Shown: positions 10,338-19,254 of the stretch, piece by piece
How positions within the stretch are numbered: the first letter of the stretch is position 1
Layout of the letters: every line of letters begins with the position of its first letter
From: Apostichopus parvimensis
Taxonomy: Eukaryota; Echinodermata; Holothuroidea; Aspidochirotida; Stichopodidae
Length of the DNA: 25,160 bases
Assembly (NCBI GenBank): GCA_000934455.1
Contig: KN888228.1
Span: forward strand, 24,164-49,323
Direction: 5' to 3'
Notes under the pieces: model-generated
The model's input: the letters and a program-made list of their open reading frames with translations, nothing else
Told to the model about the DNA's origin: nothing
Database searches by the model: none
Translations under genes and position numbers: made by a program

Positions 10338-10400
10338 CAAATGCTATTGCACGATTGCGATGCAAAGTTGAAGAACGTGGCAGTTTTTAATATTTTTCGT
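10338..10400 (+). promoter_or_regulatory. Putative promoter-proximal block of copy B
   Basis: CAAATGCTATT at 10338 and GAAGAACGTGGC at 10370-10381 match the blocks upstream of copy A (CAAATGCCATT, GAAGAAC) and copy C (AAGGTGGC next to its TATA box). The AT-rich TTTTTAATATTTTT at 10384-10397 occupies the TATA position but is not a good TATA box. Distance to the ATG is 183 bp. Confidence 0.4.
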
Positions 10401-10520
10401 TCAGTGTTTAAACTAAAGTACACCAATCATAACAAATTTTAAGAAATTGTGAATAACTCAGAGATCAATTAATTCGTGCATACGTATAATACTATCTATA
10501 TCATCTCAAATCAGAAGAAT

Positions 10521-10686
10521 ATGAAGTTGCTATTGATTTTCGTTTTCGTCATCTGTACTGGACGTTCTTCTTCGGAGGAAGAACAATACCACGCTAACTT
10601 CTTCGAGGTAGCGGAAGAAGATTATTTGCCGGTGGTACGGATAGATAAAAAAGACCCACCTTCGAATGGAGTGTGTTACAAAGATT
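10521..10686 (+). CDS. Copy B exon 1: signal peptide, acidic linker and Cys1
   Basis: Encodes residues 1-55 and the first base of codon 56, ending NGVCYKD. The donor is T|GTAAGTATG at 10687, very similar to the donor of copy A. Confidence 0.85.
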
Positions 10687-13600
10687 GTAAGTATGCTTTC
10701 TAGACCTCAGTAACTATTCTTATACGTGCATGGTCGCGTTTAATTTCTACCTCTCATTGCATGATTTGCTTTGTTCTGCACTATGAACGAAGTTCACTAA
10801 GTTTGAAGATTATCTTCGTGTTCAAGGGAGAAAGTATACAGTAATCTGGTAAGTAGTTACAAAGGTTAAACAAACTTAGCAGGCTTTGTGTGAAAAATAT
10901 AGAAACGTTAGGATTGATGCATCTGGTATGGCAGATTCAGGTATTATCTGTCTTTGTGAAATTTAACGCAATATGCACTATAACAAGTTAAGTTTTTGTT
11001 TACTTAACGTTACTAAGTCTTTTAGATTATGCCTAGACCTAATCTGCTTATACACGTGCTAACATTCAAAATAATATCTGGGTGACAAAAGTTGAAAAAC
11101 GAATAGAATGAAGGTACTAATGTGATGCCAACATATACTAAGAAGTATAGTAATAAGCAGTAAGCTTGTTAAATTCTCTGATGAAATGTTCTTTTAAAAA
11201 AAACAAATGCCTTTTTTCTTTAAATAATATAATACCACAACTAAATGATACCACATATATTAAAAACCAATAAGGAATGCGTGGTAAGGTTCATGAAGAG
11301 CATTGCAACATAAACTTGAGTGAATCTAATGAATGTAGAGTAAAGCAATATGCAAGAATAAAACAAAACATGTTAAGTAGTCTCCTTAATTACACAAAAG
11401 ATCTGGGAGAAAATTGGAAAGTTCTTAGCTAACTCAAAAAGTAAAAGATATATTTTAGTTTCTTTGGAAAGAACATCTAAAGTGTACGATTGATCCACAA
11501 GCCAGCTTTTTTTAGGTGTTTACATTGATACTAATTTAACTTGGTAGGACTACGTTCATTATACGTTAAGCAAAGTTTCTGAAGGCGTCAGTATTCTCAA
11601 CCGATTGAGATTTTCACATACCGAGAGGAATTGTCTATTCTATTTATAATAACATTAACCTACTTTACTTATCTTACTGTAATTCTGCCTGGGCCATAAA
11701 CTATCCTTCGAGACTGCAGAAACTTCATGTTCTTAAAAAACAGGGCAGAGTGTCAAATACCAAAAATCTCTTCTCTTTCTCACAGTAATACTCTTTTCGT
11801 TAAACACAACATCCTCAATATGTTTGACATCGACAGTCATAACACTACAATATTTATGTTCCAATTTGTTAATGGTGCTCTACATAAGTGTTTCAATCTC
11901 TCTTTTTATTTGTAATCGTTATTTCCTGTACAACCAAAACACTAGATTCATTCATCAACCCTCTCAGCATTCCTGTAAATCCGTTTGAATTCCACTCAGC
12001 ATTGTATCTGTTGTATCCGAGCTCCTAAGATAGTCTGAAACTCTTTGAGTGACCGTCTTAAGTCTGTACATACTATCGTTCACTTCAAAGCATGTCACTT
12101 AACTCTTTTGTTATCTAAGTATTCCTAGAGTTTCTTGTATGTTATACCGTCTTATTTTTCCAGTTCACTGAAGCCTGGTTTAGTACATATGTAGATTCAA
12201 AGTGGGGTGAGCGGGGTTGGGTGTCCTTTTTTTTGTCAGGTTTTACTCCATTTTATTTTCTTGTGCATGTTTTGCTTGCTCTCCGGGGACTTCTATTGCA
12301 CAACTTTTCTTGTTAAACTTTCTTAGCAGTCTCTTGCATTATTCAATTATCTTTCCACTGTATGTTCTACTCTTTGTGATTTGATACTTCATCTCATATT
12401 TGTTTATTGTCAGTATTGATGTTCTCACTAATATATTTTAATCTTAGTATCTCATTTTGTATTGATTATTACGATTGATTGGTTGATTGAAATAACATTG
12501 AATTATTCAGAGATTTCTGGTTTTTGTATTTTTATTGGAAGATGTATTCTCCATATGCTATATACATCAATAAGCAACATTGTGTCAATTTGAAGATTGA
12601 TTGAAGAGGCAGTTGCGTCGGTTAACCAAGTTAAAGTTCCTTTACTATCTGATATATACTTGAATCCCATCAAATGCAGTTGATTAGCTTGGCAAGGCAC
12701 CAAACTTTATTGCAATTTGTTTTTTTCGAGTAAACTAACTTGAAAATATCTGCTTTCGCTTTTTATCTGATGCTTATGCTACTATTGAAAAGTGATTCCA
12801 AAGGACTTTCACGAGAGATAGGTTTCACTATTATCCATGTTCTAATGAAAGTTCATTTGGGGTAGAATTTCAAGCGTTTTTCTTTGGCTGATAGGTCAAT
12901 ATCATTTCGAGAAAAACTCGACGTATGTTTATTACCATAAGATGCAGCCGTACATCAAGAGAAAGAGCAACTATATTTGATACAAAAGTAAGTATGAGAG
13001 ACGTAGCAATATATGCAGGTATTGTCTCAAGTAAATAATGGAGAGTATTCAAAGGAGACATTTCAGAAACCTTAATTTAATTTCTTAATCTCAAATTTTG
13101 ACTGCAGCTAAAGGTAAATGCGATACTCCTGGAGAAAGAGTCAAGTACCGTGGTCCAGCGAAAGACTGCATCTTCTGTTTTTGTAACGATAACTTGGAGG
13201 TTGTTTGCTGTCAAGCGTAAGTACACAATATAATATTTTTTGTTCATTAAGTAAAATGCGAGTGAAATTTTAAATATGTACTTGTCATTGCAGGAAGGTA
13301 AGCCACTGTTTACTTGTTTACAGAATAACATACGGGCTATCCGCGTTAGGTATGAAACCTCATTGGAAATTGAAACTATGCACTGGTCATTGGTGCCTTT
13401 CTGATATTGGTATGGAACTGGTATTTGACCTGCCTAAAGGATACCAGATACAGCATGACAATTACTCGCAAAAGTGATCAAGCTTACGCTAATAGATGCT
13501 TTTGGAAACAGTGTCAACATTTAATATAGTATTAAACAGAAAATGTTAGTTGCAGTCAATCAAATCATTTATATTCTTTTATCATAAAAGCGTGGTGAAA

Positions 13601-14080
13601 ATTTCAGGTTCATGTAATGCAATACGGTATCTCTCTCTTTACAGTACTTTACAGTGTAAGGGTACATAAGAAAAAGAAAATATTTCATCAAAAATGCAAA
13701 TAATCCATATTTGATTAATATTAAACCAACTTTCATTATCTCCGTTATAATGTTTGTGCATATATGAAATATTCGTCTTGTTTTTAGTTTTTATTGAATT
13801 CTGTTGAAAACAGTTGATTAAATTGTCATGAATAGCATTACCTATCGTTATCATAAATATTATTAGTATTATTACTGTCATTAATGCGTTTCTTTATTAC
13901 TCCATCAGAGAGGCGTTTCCGATAGCGAAAAAGCCGGATAAGTGCAAAATTACGCCTGGAAACGGAAACGGGAAGTGTAAATTCAAGCGAAGCCCAAGAT
14001 GTAAAGATTTGTGTTCAATCATAGGCTGGTACTATTCAGATCTGAGCATGGCCATCAGCGTCCCAATTCAAGATGCATGA
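10521..14080 (+). CDS. PSP94/beta-microseminoprotein-like secreted protein, copy B (3 exons)
   Basis: Exons are 10521-10686, 13108-13216 and 13909-14080, giving 148 residues. A signal peptide spans about residues 1-17 (MKLLLIFVFVICTG), then an acidic linker (SEEEQ, AEEDYLP) up to C52. The 11 core Cys are C52, C60, C76, C79, C81, C89, C90, C104, C115, C123 and C127: the pattern DCIFCFC-x7-CC, then spaced C, C, and RCKDLCSIIGW. This is the MSMB/PSP94 pattern, implying a small disulfide-rich extracellular protein. Introns are 2421 bp (phase 1) and 692 bp (phase 2) with consensus splice sites. An in-frame upstream ATG at 10476 exists; 10521 was preferred because it puts the hydrophobic signal at the N terminus, as in the other copies. 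The signal is followed by acidic residues and a KKDP sequence. Exons are intact, so the gene is probably functional. Confidence 0.88.
10687..13107. other. Intron 1 of copy B
   Basis: A 2421-bp AT-rich intron. I saw no repeat array, transposon end or credible nested gene in it; its short open frames have no protein-like character. It ends with the acceptor TTTTGACTGCAG. Confidence 0.55.
13108..13216 (+). CDS. Copy B exon 2: CxxCxC...CC block
   Basis: A 109-nt exon encoding residues 56-91 and two bases of codon 92. It includes PGERVKYRGPAKDC and then IFCFC, with CC near the end. The donor is GC|GTAAGTAC. This frame was missed by ATG-based ORF calling because the exon is short and has no start codon. 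Confidence 0.87.
13909..14080 (+). CDS. Copy B exon 3: C-terminal Cys block and stop
   Basis: Acceptor TTACTCCATCAG. Encodes residues 93-148, with PDKC, GKC, SPRC, and CSIIGWYYSD, ending TGA at 14078-14080. The loop between Cys8 and Cys9 carries a Gly/Asn-rich GNGNG insertion absent from the other copies. Confidence 0.88.
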
Positions 14081-14173
14081 TCATATCAGATTGGTCCCCA
14101 TTCTCATCTCACTTGTGATGATGAGAAACCATTTTGTTGTGATGTTGCACGATAATGTTAGATTTAGAACATA

Positions 14174-14179
14174 AATAAA
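14174..14179 (+). terminator. Candidate polyadenylation signal of copy B (AATAAA)
   Basis: AATAAA lies 94 bp downstream of the stop codon, inside ATAAATAAAACTG. A short 3' UTR is implied, similar in scale to the one inferred for copy A. Confidence 0.55.
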
Positions 14180-14614
14180 ACTGAATTAGCCCTTTTTAAG
14201 GAAGATAAAACAATTACAATTAGTCATTTCCCATATGCGGATTCAAAAACATTAACTTAATGATAGACTATATTATACTATAATTTTAGAGGATGTATCA
14301 CATCATGTCAACTAAAGATCATACATCGTATTTTTGTTTATTTTAGTCTAAATTTTCCATCTCTGGCTATACACATTACATAAACAACGATGTAAATTTC
14401 TCTTGAATGTTTAATGAGGTTACCGATTATCAATAACAGAAATCATGGCGCCTAATCAGTGGATAAAGGTATACAAATTCTTGCATATTTTCCGATCAAC
14501 AAATATTGCCTAATACTAATACTCCTCACATGAACGTGTGTTTACATAAGTAATTGAAAAACGGCCGGCTGGTTGGGATATTATAAACACACTAAAACAA
14601 AGCAAAGGAATTAT
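14180..14614. other. Spacer downstream of copy B
   Basis: AT-rich, with no gene or repeat recognised. Confidence 0.45.
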
Positions 14615-14619
14615 TGCCT

Positions 14620-14692
14620 GTAACGAGATTCTAACCGCCCAGTGACTCCAAGACTATACAATTACTGTTATCCAGCAACTGTGCTAGCCATT
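14620..14692 (-). mobile_element. Degenerate tRNA-derived SINE head
   Basis: On the minus strand, TAGCACAGTTGC (complement within 14671-14690) matches the RNA polymerase III A box (TRGCNNAGTNGG) except at the last base. GGTTAGAATCTC (complement of 14625-14636) resembles the B box GGTTCGANTCC. The 35-base spacing fits a tRNA promoter, but no complete cloverleaf can be drawn. A SINE relic is therefore likelier than a tRNA gene. Confidence 0.5.
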
Positions 14693-14699
14693 CTCTAGT

Positions 14700-15238
14700 T
14701 GGTTGATATCCCTGCATAGCAATTTCTCTGCTGGGGTAACAGGGTTTGTGTGGTATCAAATAAGCTCAGGACATAGTTTATCAAAGCATTGTTGTCATCT
14801 TGGTATGTTTTGAGCAAGTTATCTTGGCCTAGGATAGTGTCTGGATAGATTTGGAAGGAAAGAGACGCAAACGTTACGGTACAACAAATTTATGAGATTA
14901 AACATATACTACCTAACTTCGTGTTGATATAGTGTAAAACTGAGAGTCTGTAATCTAATGTCCTTTCCTTCTTTTTTTTTTGATTGATTAATACAATGAT
15001 GTTTTTGTTGCTTCAAAATATTGCTAGAAATTCGTTTTGTTTTTCTTTCGCTATGATTATTTTCTTTCTTATTTTCTTCAAAAAAATATGTAAGCTCTTT
15101 GTCACGAATTCCCAGACATTTACGAATAAAATAAACAGAACTTTCGACATACAGTGTGAATGAAAAGACACATTTACTTACATGCTTTAACAAGCTTCCA
15201 GATACTTTACGGTATTACATATATTATCACACCATGTT
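14700..15238. other. Spacer between copies B and C, middle part
   Basis: AT-rich, no gene recognised. The 94-codon minus-strand frame at 14909-15193 is Lys/Ser/Asn-rich, of the kind expected by chance in AT-rich DNA. Confidence 0.45.
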
Positions 15239-15321
15239 TTGTTTTCACTTTTGTTTTCATTTATTCTTTGCATTTTCATCAACTATAATACCACTTGTGA
15301 TTATTGGCATCACCCTGCAGA

Positions 15322-15455
15322 CACAAGCATGAGAATAGCCTTTTTTCAGGACGTTCATTTAACCGGGGCCCTCCAATGTCCTAAGGACTGTATCCAACAT
15401 TGTGTGCTAACGGATCGCTACAGCCAATCAAGTAAGATAGCCAGATGCAGATGAG
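15322..15455 (+). pseudogene. Possible isolated exon, perhaps a decayed PSP94-like exon 2
   Basis: A pyrimidine-rich tract and CACCCTGCAG acceptor precede the segment, and GAG|GTGAGA follows it as a donor-like site. Read in the phase-1 frame used by PSP94-like exon 2, it gives a Cys-rich peptide with QCPKDCIQHC, faintly like PAKDCIFCFC of copy B, but it ends in TGA at 15452-15454 just before the donor. It lies between copies B and C. The resemblance is weak and may be chance; no matching exon 1 or 3 was seen nearby. Confidence 0.2.
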
Positions 15456-15459
15456 GTGA

Positions 15460-16130
15460 GAGTGAAAGAGCTCCAGTTCTCGCTCTTCAACCGGGGCTCC
15501 TTACACTCTATATCTACGCAAATGGCTGCAAGAAGTTGACACCGGGTCCATTGTTATAGACTCAACACACTTCATACTCTATCCTATTCATTCGAAAGAA
15601 TATAATATTCATTCGAGGTAACATTAAGTTCATTATACTTGTAAATAATATTGAATATTGAAACTATTCATTATTTGTTTTTGGTTTCGTACGAGTTCCT
15701 GGGTGTTTGTAAACGTTTCATGATTCGGTTGTATGAGAGTTCCTCTGAGGGTATAAGTGGCAACCAAACCTTTTGTCTCTGCAAAGTGAGTTTACCTTCG
15801 CTAGCTCAAAGGCCGATGGGCATCGAAAGCTTTAAGCTCAATTTGAAAACCCTATTTGCTTTTCCATATTTTCTGTTATATTCTGAAGTATTGCGCAAAC
15901 TTACAGAGAAAGCAAAAATTGTTTCTTCAAATTGGGTAAAAAGTGTTTGCTAATGTGCAGATGTTCCACAATGTCAATGTCAAGTGACAACCACTCGTAA
16001 ACTGAGTTTACATTGAACTGGTAGCAGTAAAACTGAAAAAGCAGACGAATATATCCATTGAACTTTAACTAAAACTTAAAATAACCACTATTACACTTGA
16101 GGCCAATCGGAAATAAAACAAAAATAGAAT
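15460..16130. other. Spacer upstream of copy C
   Basis: No gene recognised. A 100-codon open frame at 15651-15953 has no familiar domain or splice context and is not called. Confidence 0.4.
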
Positions 16131-16169
16131 CAAACGTCCATTCAACTTTTAGCAAGGTGGCTATAAAAA
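16131..16169 (+). promoter_or_regulatory. Putative core promoter of copy C
   Basis: CAAACGTCCATT at 16131-16142 resembles the CAAATG-CATT block before copies A and B. AAGGTGGC at about 16154-16161 matches copy B's AACGTGGC and runs directly into a good TATA box, TATAAAAA at 16162-16169. Transcription is inferred to start near 16195, giving a 5' UTR of about 120 bases. Confidence 0.5.
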
Positions 16170-16315
16170 ATAGTAGATTACCTATACTTATTTAAACTTC
16201 ATTGTGCGGTCCACTGGTCTCATAGCTGTTTGATATTTCCACCTGGTCTATTCACTTAACTCCGTATCATTTTTTGTGGAAAAAAATAGAAATACAGACC
16301 GCAACATAAAATACC

Positions 16316-16580
16316 ATGAAGCTGTTTATAGCAAAAGTCGTCCTTGTTTTCGCAATGATTTTTGGTTTGACTTTATCGGAATATTCGGTAAATGAAACAA
16401 AGCAACAAGCAGCTACTGGTAAAGACCCAGCTAATGCAATAGCTGGACACTCCTCAGAGGCCTCGGCTGAAGTTCCTTATGACGATTTTGGAATGGTTTT
16501 GCCTGAGCTTAGCCAACAGGTACCAGTTGAAGAAACAGATCCGAACGACAAACCTGACAACGGCGTATGCTTCAATGACG
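16316..16580 (+). CDS. Copy C exon 1: signal peptide, long acidic linker and Cys1
   Basis: A 265-nt exon encoding residues 1-88 and one base of codon 89, ending NGVCFND. The donor GTAAATATT at 16581 is weaker than in A and B. It is about 100 nt longer than the other first exons, with all the extra length in the linker. Confidence 0.85.
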
Positions 16581-19254
16581 GTAAATATTCAAATAAAATA
16601 AATATAATATCTATATATTTATATAATAAATATTCATAAGTTCTCCCATCCTGGTCCGCTGCGATGCTAAACTTTGGGCAATTATTTTGGGTATAGTCAC
16701 AAACCATAGATCTGTATTGTTTTCCTGTTGTATTATTAATTATTACTCAGCAAAGGGTTAGGGATTATCTCGGTTTATCAATAGTATGCCAAGAGATTTA
16801 GAACGAAACTTTTTCGTTTCAAATTGTCACGATAATTCTTAATTGATATTACAACAGAAACAACGAATAATGTAACATTGGGTCACCTTTTGATTAATTA
16901 AAATTATTAACTTATAGTCCAGTGGAGGTCTACTTTTGTCTGTTAACAGTGATATAGAATAATATGGCTCCTCAAATATTAACAGTTGGTGTATAGTAAA
17001 TGTAGAATGTACATTGCGTGTTCAAAGTTTCGTCCTTCTTACAGGAGATAATGTTTAACGTTCGAGTGACCCCCCCCCCCCCCCCACACACACACTTCTC
17101 TACGTCGCAATGGGTAGGCTATGAACACAGCATGGGCTGTGTAAAGTTTTACGACCTTAGCGTAACCAGTATACAATCTGCAAGTCAAGTAATCTTAGAA
17201 GGAAGGATATAAGGATATATATATATATTCACGTTCATTTGTTGCTGAGTGGATATGATTGGTTAATTAACTGTAAGATGGCAGTTTAAATTGTTCCATG
17301 TAGATAATGTATTTTGTAATTTTAAAGATTCACTAAACATCTTATTTACTTTTAAAATAAGGAAACCAGAAGCACATATCGAAGCACTAAACAGAAAACA
17401 GAGTAGTTTGTTTGTCTTGTCCAACCCTGATTACTGAAAGTTTGTTTCACTTTTCTTAACTTTTCCTAATTTCATAATGATATTTAAATAAGTTAAAGAA
17501 AAAAGAAGATGCGTGTATGGATAGTTAATTCTCTATCAGTATTGTGGAGGTGGAGAACCCAGTGGTAAATGTTTCTATGCGCAACCATTCACAACGAGAG
17601 TTGACGTTATAACCGTTGGAGAAAGATTGGTCGCCAGAAACGGACAAATTCGTTTACGTCTTATGTGTCAAAATTTAAACTTCACGATTAAAATTAAATT
17701 AGGATTTAATATATTTTCAGACGATAGAGGTTGTGGCGGGTGGAGTATCGAAGGGGTTAAATTTGATTATTCATGGAAGAATTTCAACTATTAATGTTTC
17801 TTTACCGTTTTCGTTTATTTGACAGGTACACTTGTATGTTCAATTCCGGGTGCAATAATGGACTACGTAGGTGCTCCGGGATGCATCTTCTGTTTCTGTA
17901 ACGACAACCATGGAGTTACTTGTTGCCGAGAGTGAGTACATCTTCCAGTTACTAATATTACTTATGACTAATATTTTTTGGCTCACATATTGACATCGAG
18001 GGTACCATGTAGAATTATAATTAAGAATTTATCAAACAAACTTCCTAAAAGTATCGGAATTTTACATAATGCGAGCCATGATTTAAATAGTGGTTCACTT
18101 CATATTTTATACTGTGCAATTTTCCTGAAGTATGGGGAAATACAAGTCTAATCTTTATCCATTGTTTTTAATAAAGCATCCGTATGATATGTAATGCACA
18201 CTTTTAAGCTCACACGCATGAACTTTTTTTTTTATTTAAAAATGTTAAGATTATCTCAAATAATTCAGGTCAGAACAGGATGGATAAAGCTTATCACATG
18301 TCATTGCCACCTTCCAAACAAAATGATTTCTCTTTAGCACCAGATGATAGATGTAACATAAAACATAGAAATAGTTTTAAAAAAAATATGTAAGAACAAG
18401 GAAACAAGCAACTTGGAATTTCTACTTCAGGGGTCAAAACTTTGGCGGAATTCATTTGATGATGATATTAAATATTGTAACTCTATAGTTCTTTTGTTTT
18501 TAATTAAGATAAGAGTACAAACAAACGTTATTGGAATCTCAGATGGGTTGATATTAAGATCCATTCATTAATTAACTATAAAACTAGTGATGTGTATTAT
18601 GTCTGTTAATGCCTATTTTTATGTCTTCTTTATCTTTTCACATTGATCAATTTGTTGTTTACCACTAGACATTGTCTTGACGTCTTTATAGTCATATCTT
18701 GAAAAATATTGAGAGATAGGTATAAGAAAAACGATTGTATAAGTATTAAACTTCTGTATTCTCCTTTTCCAGGCAATAAATGTACAATAAGATAACAACA
18801 GCATGTAAACATGTAAATACCACTTGTTTACGTACACACTAGTCTCTGTTATAATTCTGTATAAGATTGTAAGTACTGGAAATAAATCAATGAATGAAAA
18901 CCATATAAAAAAATGAAAAAGAGTTTTCAAGTTGCTTAAAATGTAGTGTACTCGTGCCCATGCTATATCTTGGGTGACTTATTTTAAAGACAAGTTTCGG
19001 TGGAAGGTCAAAATGTATCAAAGGGATTAGTAATTGATCAATTTAACTATCTTTCTTTTCTTCTTATTTTTGTGTCTTTGTTTTCCAGAAAGCCTTATCC
19101 ACACGTCGAGGATCCTAGTCTCTGCAAGTTGTTTCTGGATCCAGAGAGCTGTGAATACCAGCGCTCTAAGAAATGCAAATCCTTCTGTAAAATTTTGGGC
19201 TGGTATTTCTCTGACATTTCTCATCTTCTCAGCGTTCCATTAGCAATACATTAA
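16316..19254 (+). CDS. PSP94/beta-microseminoprotein-like secreted protein, copy C, long-linker form (3 exons)
   Basis: Exons are 16316-16580, 17826-17931 and 19089-19254, giving 178 residues. A signal peptide covers about residues 1-21 (MKLFIAKVVLVFAMIFG). The linker is the longest of the cluster (about residues 22-84), Ala/Ser/Glu/Asp-rich, with one N-glycosylation sequon (NET, N26). The core keeps all 11 Cys: C85, C93, C108, C111, C113, C121, C122, C136, C145, C153 and C157. CIFCFC-x7-CC and CKILGWYFSD match copies A and B. Introns are 1245 bp (phase 1) and 1157 bp (phase 2), with donors G|GTAAAT and GA|GTGAGT. Intron 1 contains a separate protein-like frame at 17525-17794. A secreted disulfide-rich role is inferred from the family. 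The expanded linker suggests divergence in an N-terminal tail rather than in the fold. Confidence 0.88.
17070..17094. repeat. Poly-C run followed by CA repeat
   Basis: Sixteen C, then ACACACACAC, in intron 1 of copy C. It is the longest homopolymer in the window and a likely assembly and length-polymorphism hot spot. Confidence 0.9.
17525..17794 (+). pseudogene. Unidentified protein-like open frame without start codon, in intron 1 of copy C
   Basis: An open frame of 89 codons plus a stop runs from after TAG at 17522-17524 to TAA at 17792-17794. It is unusually protein-like: YCGGGEPSGKCFYAQPF, then VDVITVGERLVARNGQ and IRLRLMCQ, later DDRGCGGWSIEGVKFDYSW. The only internal ATG (17663) is too late to serve as its start. 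CTATCAG at 17533-17539 could be an acceptor, and a T-rich TTCAG at 17716-17720 could be a second acceptor, with 17665 (GTGTCA) as a poor donor. It is not part of copy C, because the phase is incompatible with exon 1. I do not recognise the family; an exon of an unseen gene or an inserted gene fragment are both possible. Confidence 0.45.
17826..17931 (+). CDS. Copy C exon 2: CxxCxC...CC block
   Basis: A 106-nt exon with acceptor TATTTGACAG. Encodes G89-R123 and two bases of codon 124, including C108-IF-C-F-C and C121-C122. The donor is GA|GTGAGTAC. Confidence 0.87.
17932..19088. other. Intron 2 of copy C
   Basis: A 1157-bp AT-rich intron ending in TTTGTTTTCCAG. Minus-strand open frames of 103 and 60 codons near 18619-18930 overlap each other and are hydrophobic by AT-rich composition only; no gene is called. 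Confidence 0.5.
19089..19254 (+). CDS. Copy C exon 3: C-terminal Cys block and stop
   Basis: The first base completes E124. Encodes KPYPHVEDPSLC, ESC, KKC and CKILGWYFSD, ending with TAA at 19252-19254. It is six nt shorter than in A and B, through differences at the C-terminal tail and the Cys8-Cys9 loop. No close AATAAA follows; ATTAAA at 19570 is the first plausible poly(A) signal. Confidence 0.88.

Noticed and set aside
10476..10520. Upstream in-frame ATG for copy B
   Set aside because: It would add 15 residues before the hydrophobic segment, burying the signal peptide; the other copies begin directly with M-K-hydrophobic.
15651..15953. 100-codon frame upstream of copy C
   Set aside because: No recognised domain, no splice sites in register, and composition typical of chance frames.
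18619..18930. 103-codon minus-strand hydrophobic frame in intron 2 of copy C
   Set aside because: Phe/Ile/Tyr-rich because of AT content; overlaps another chance frame and has no gene context.
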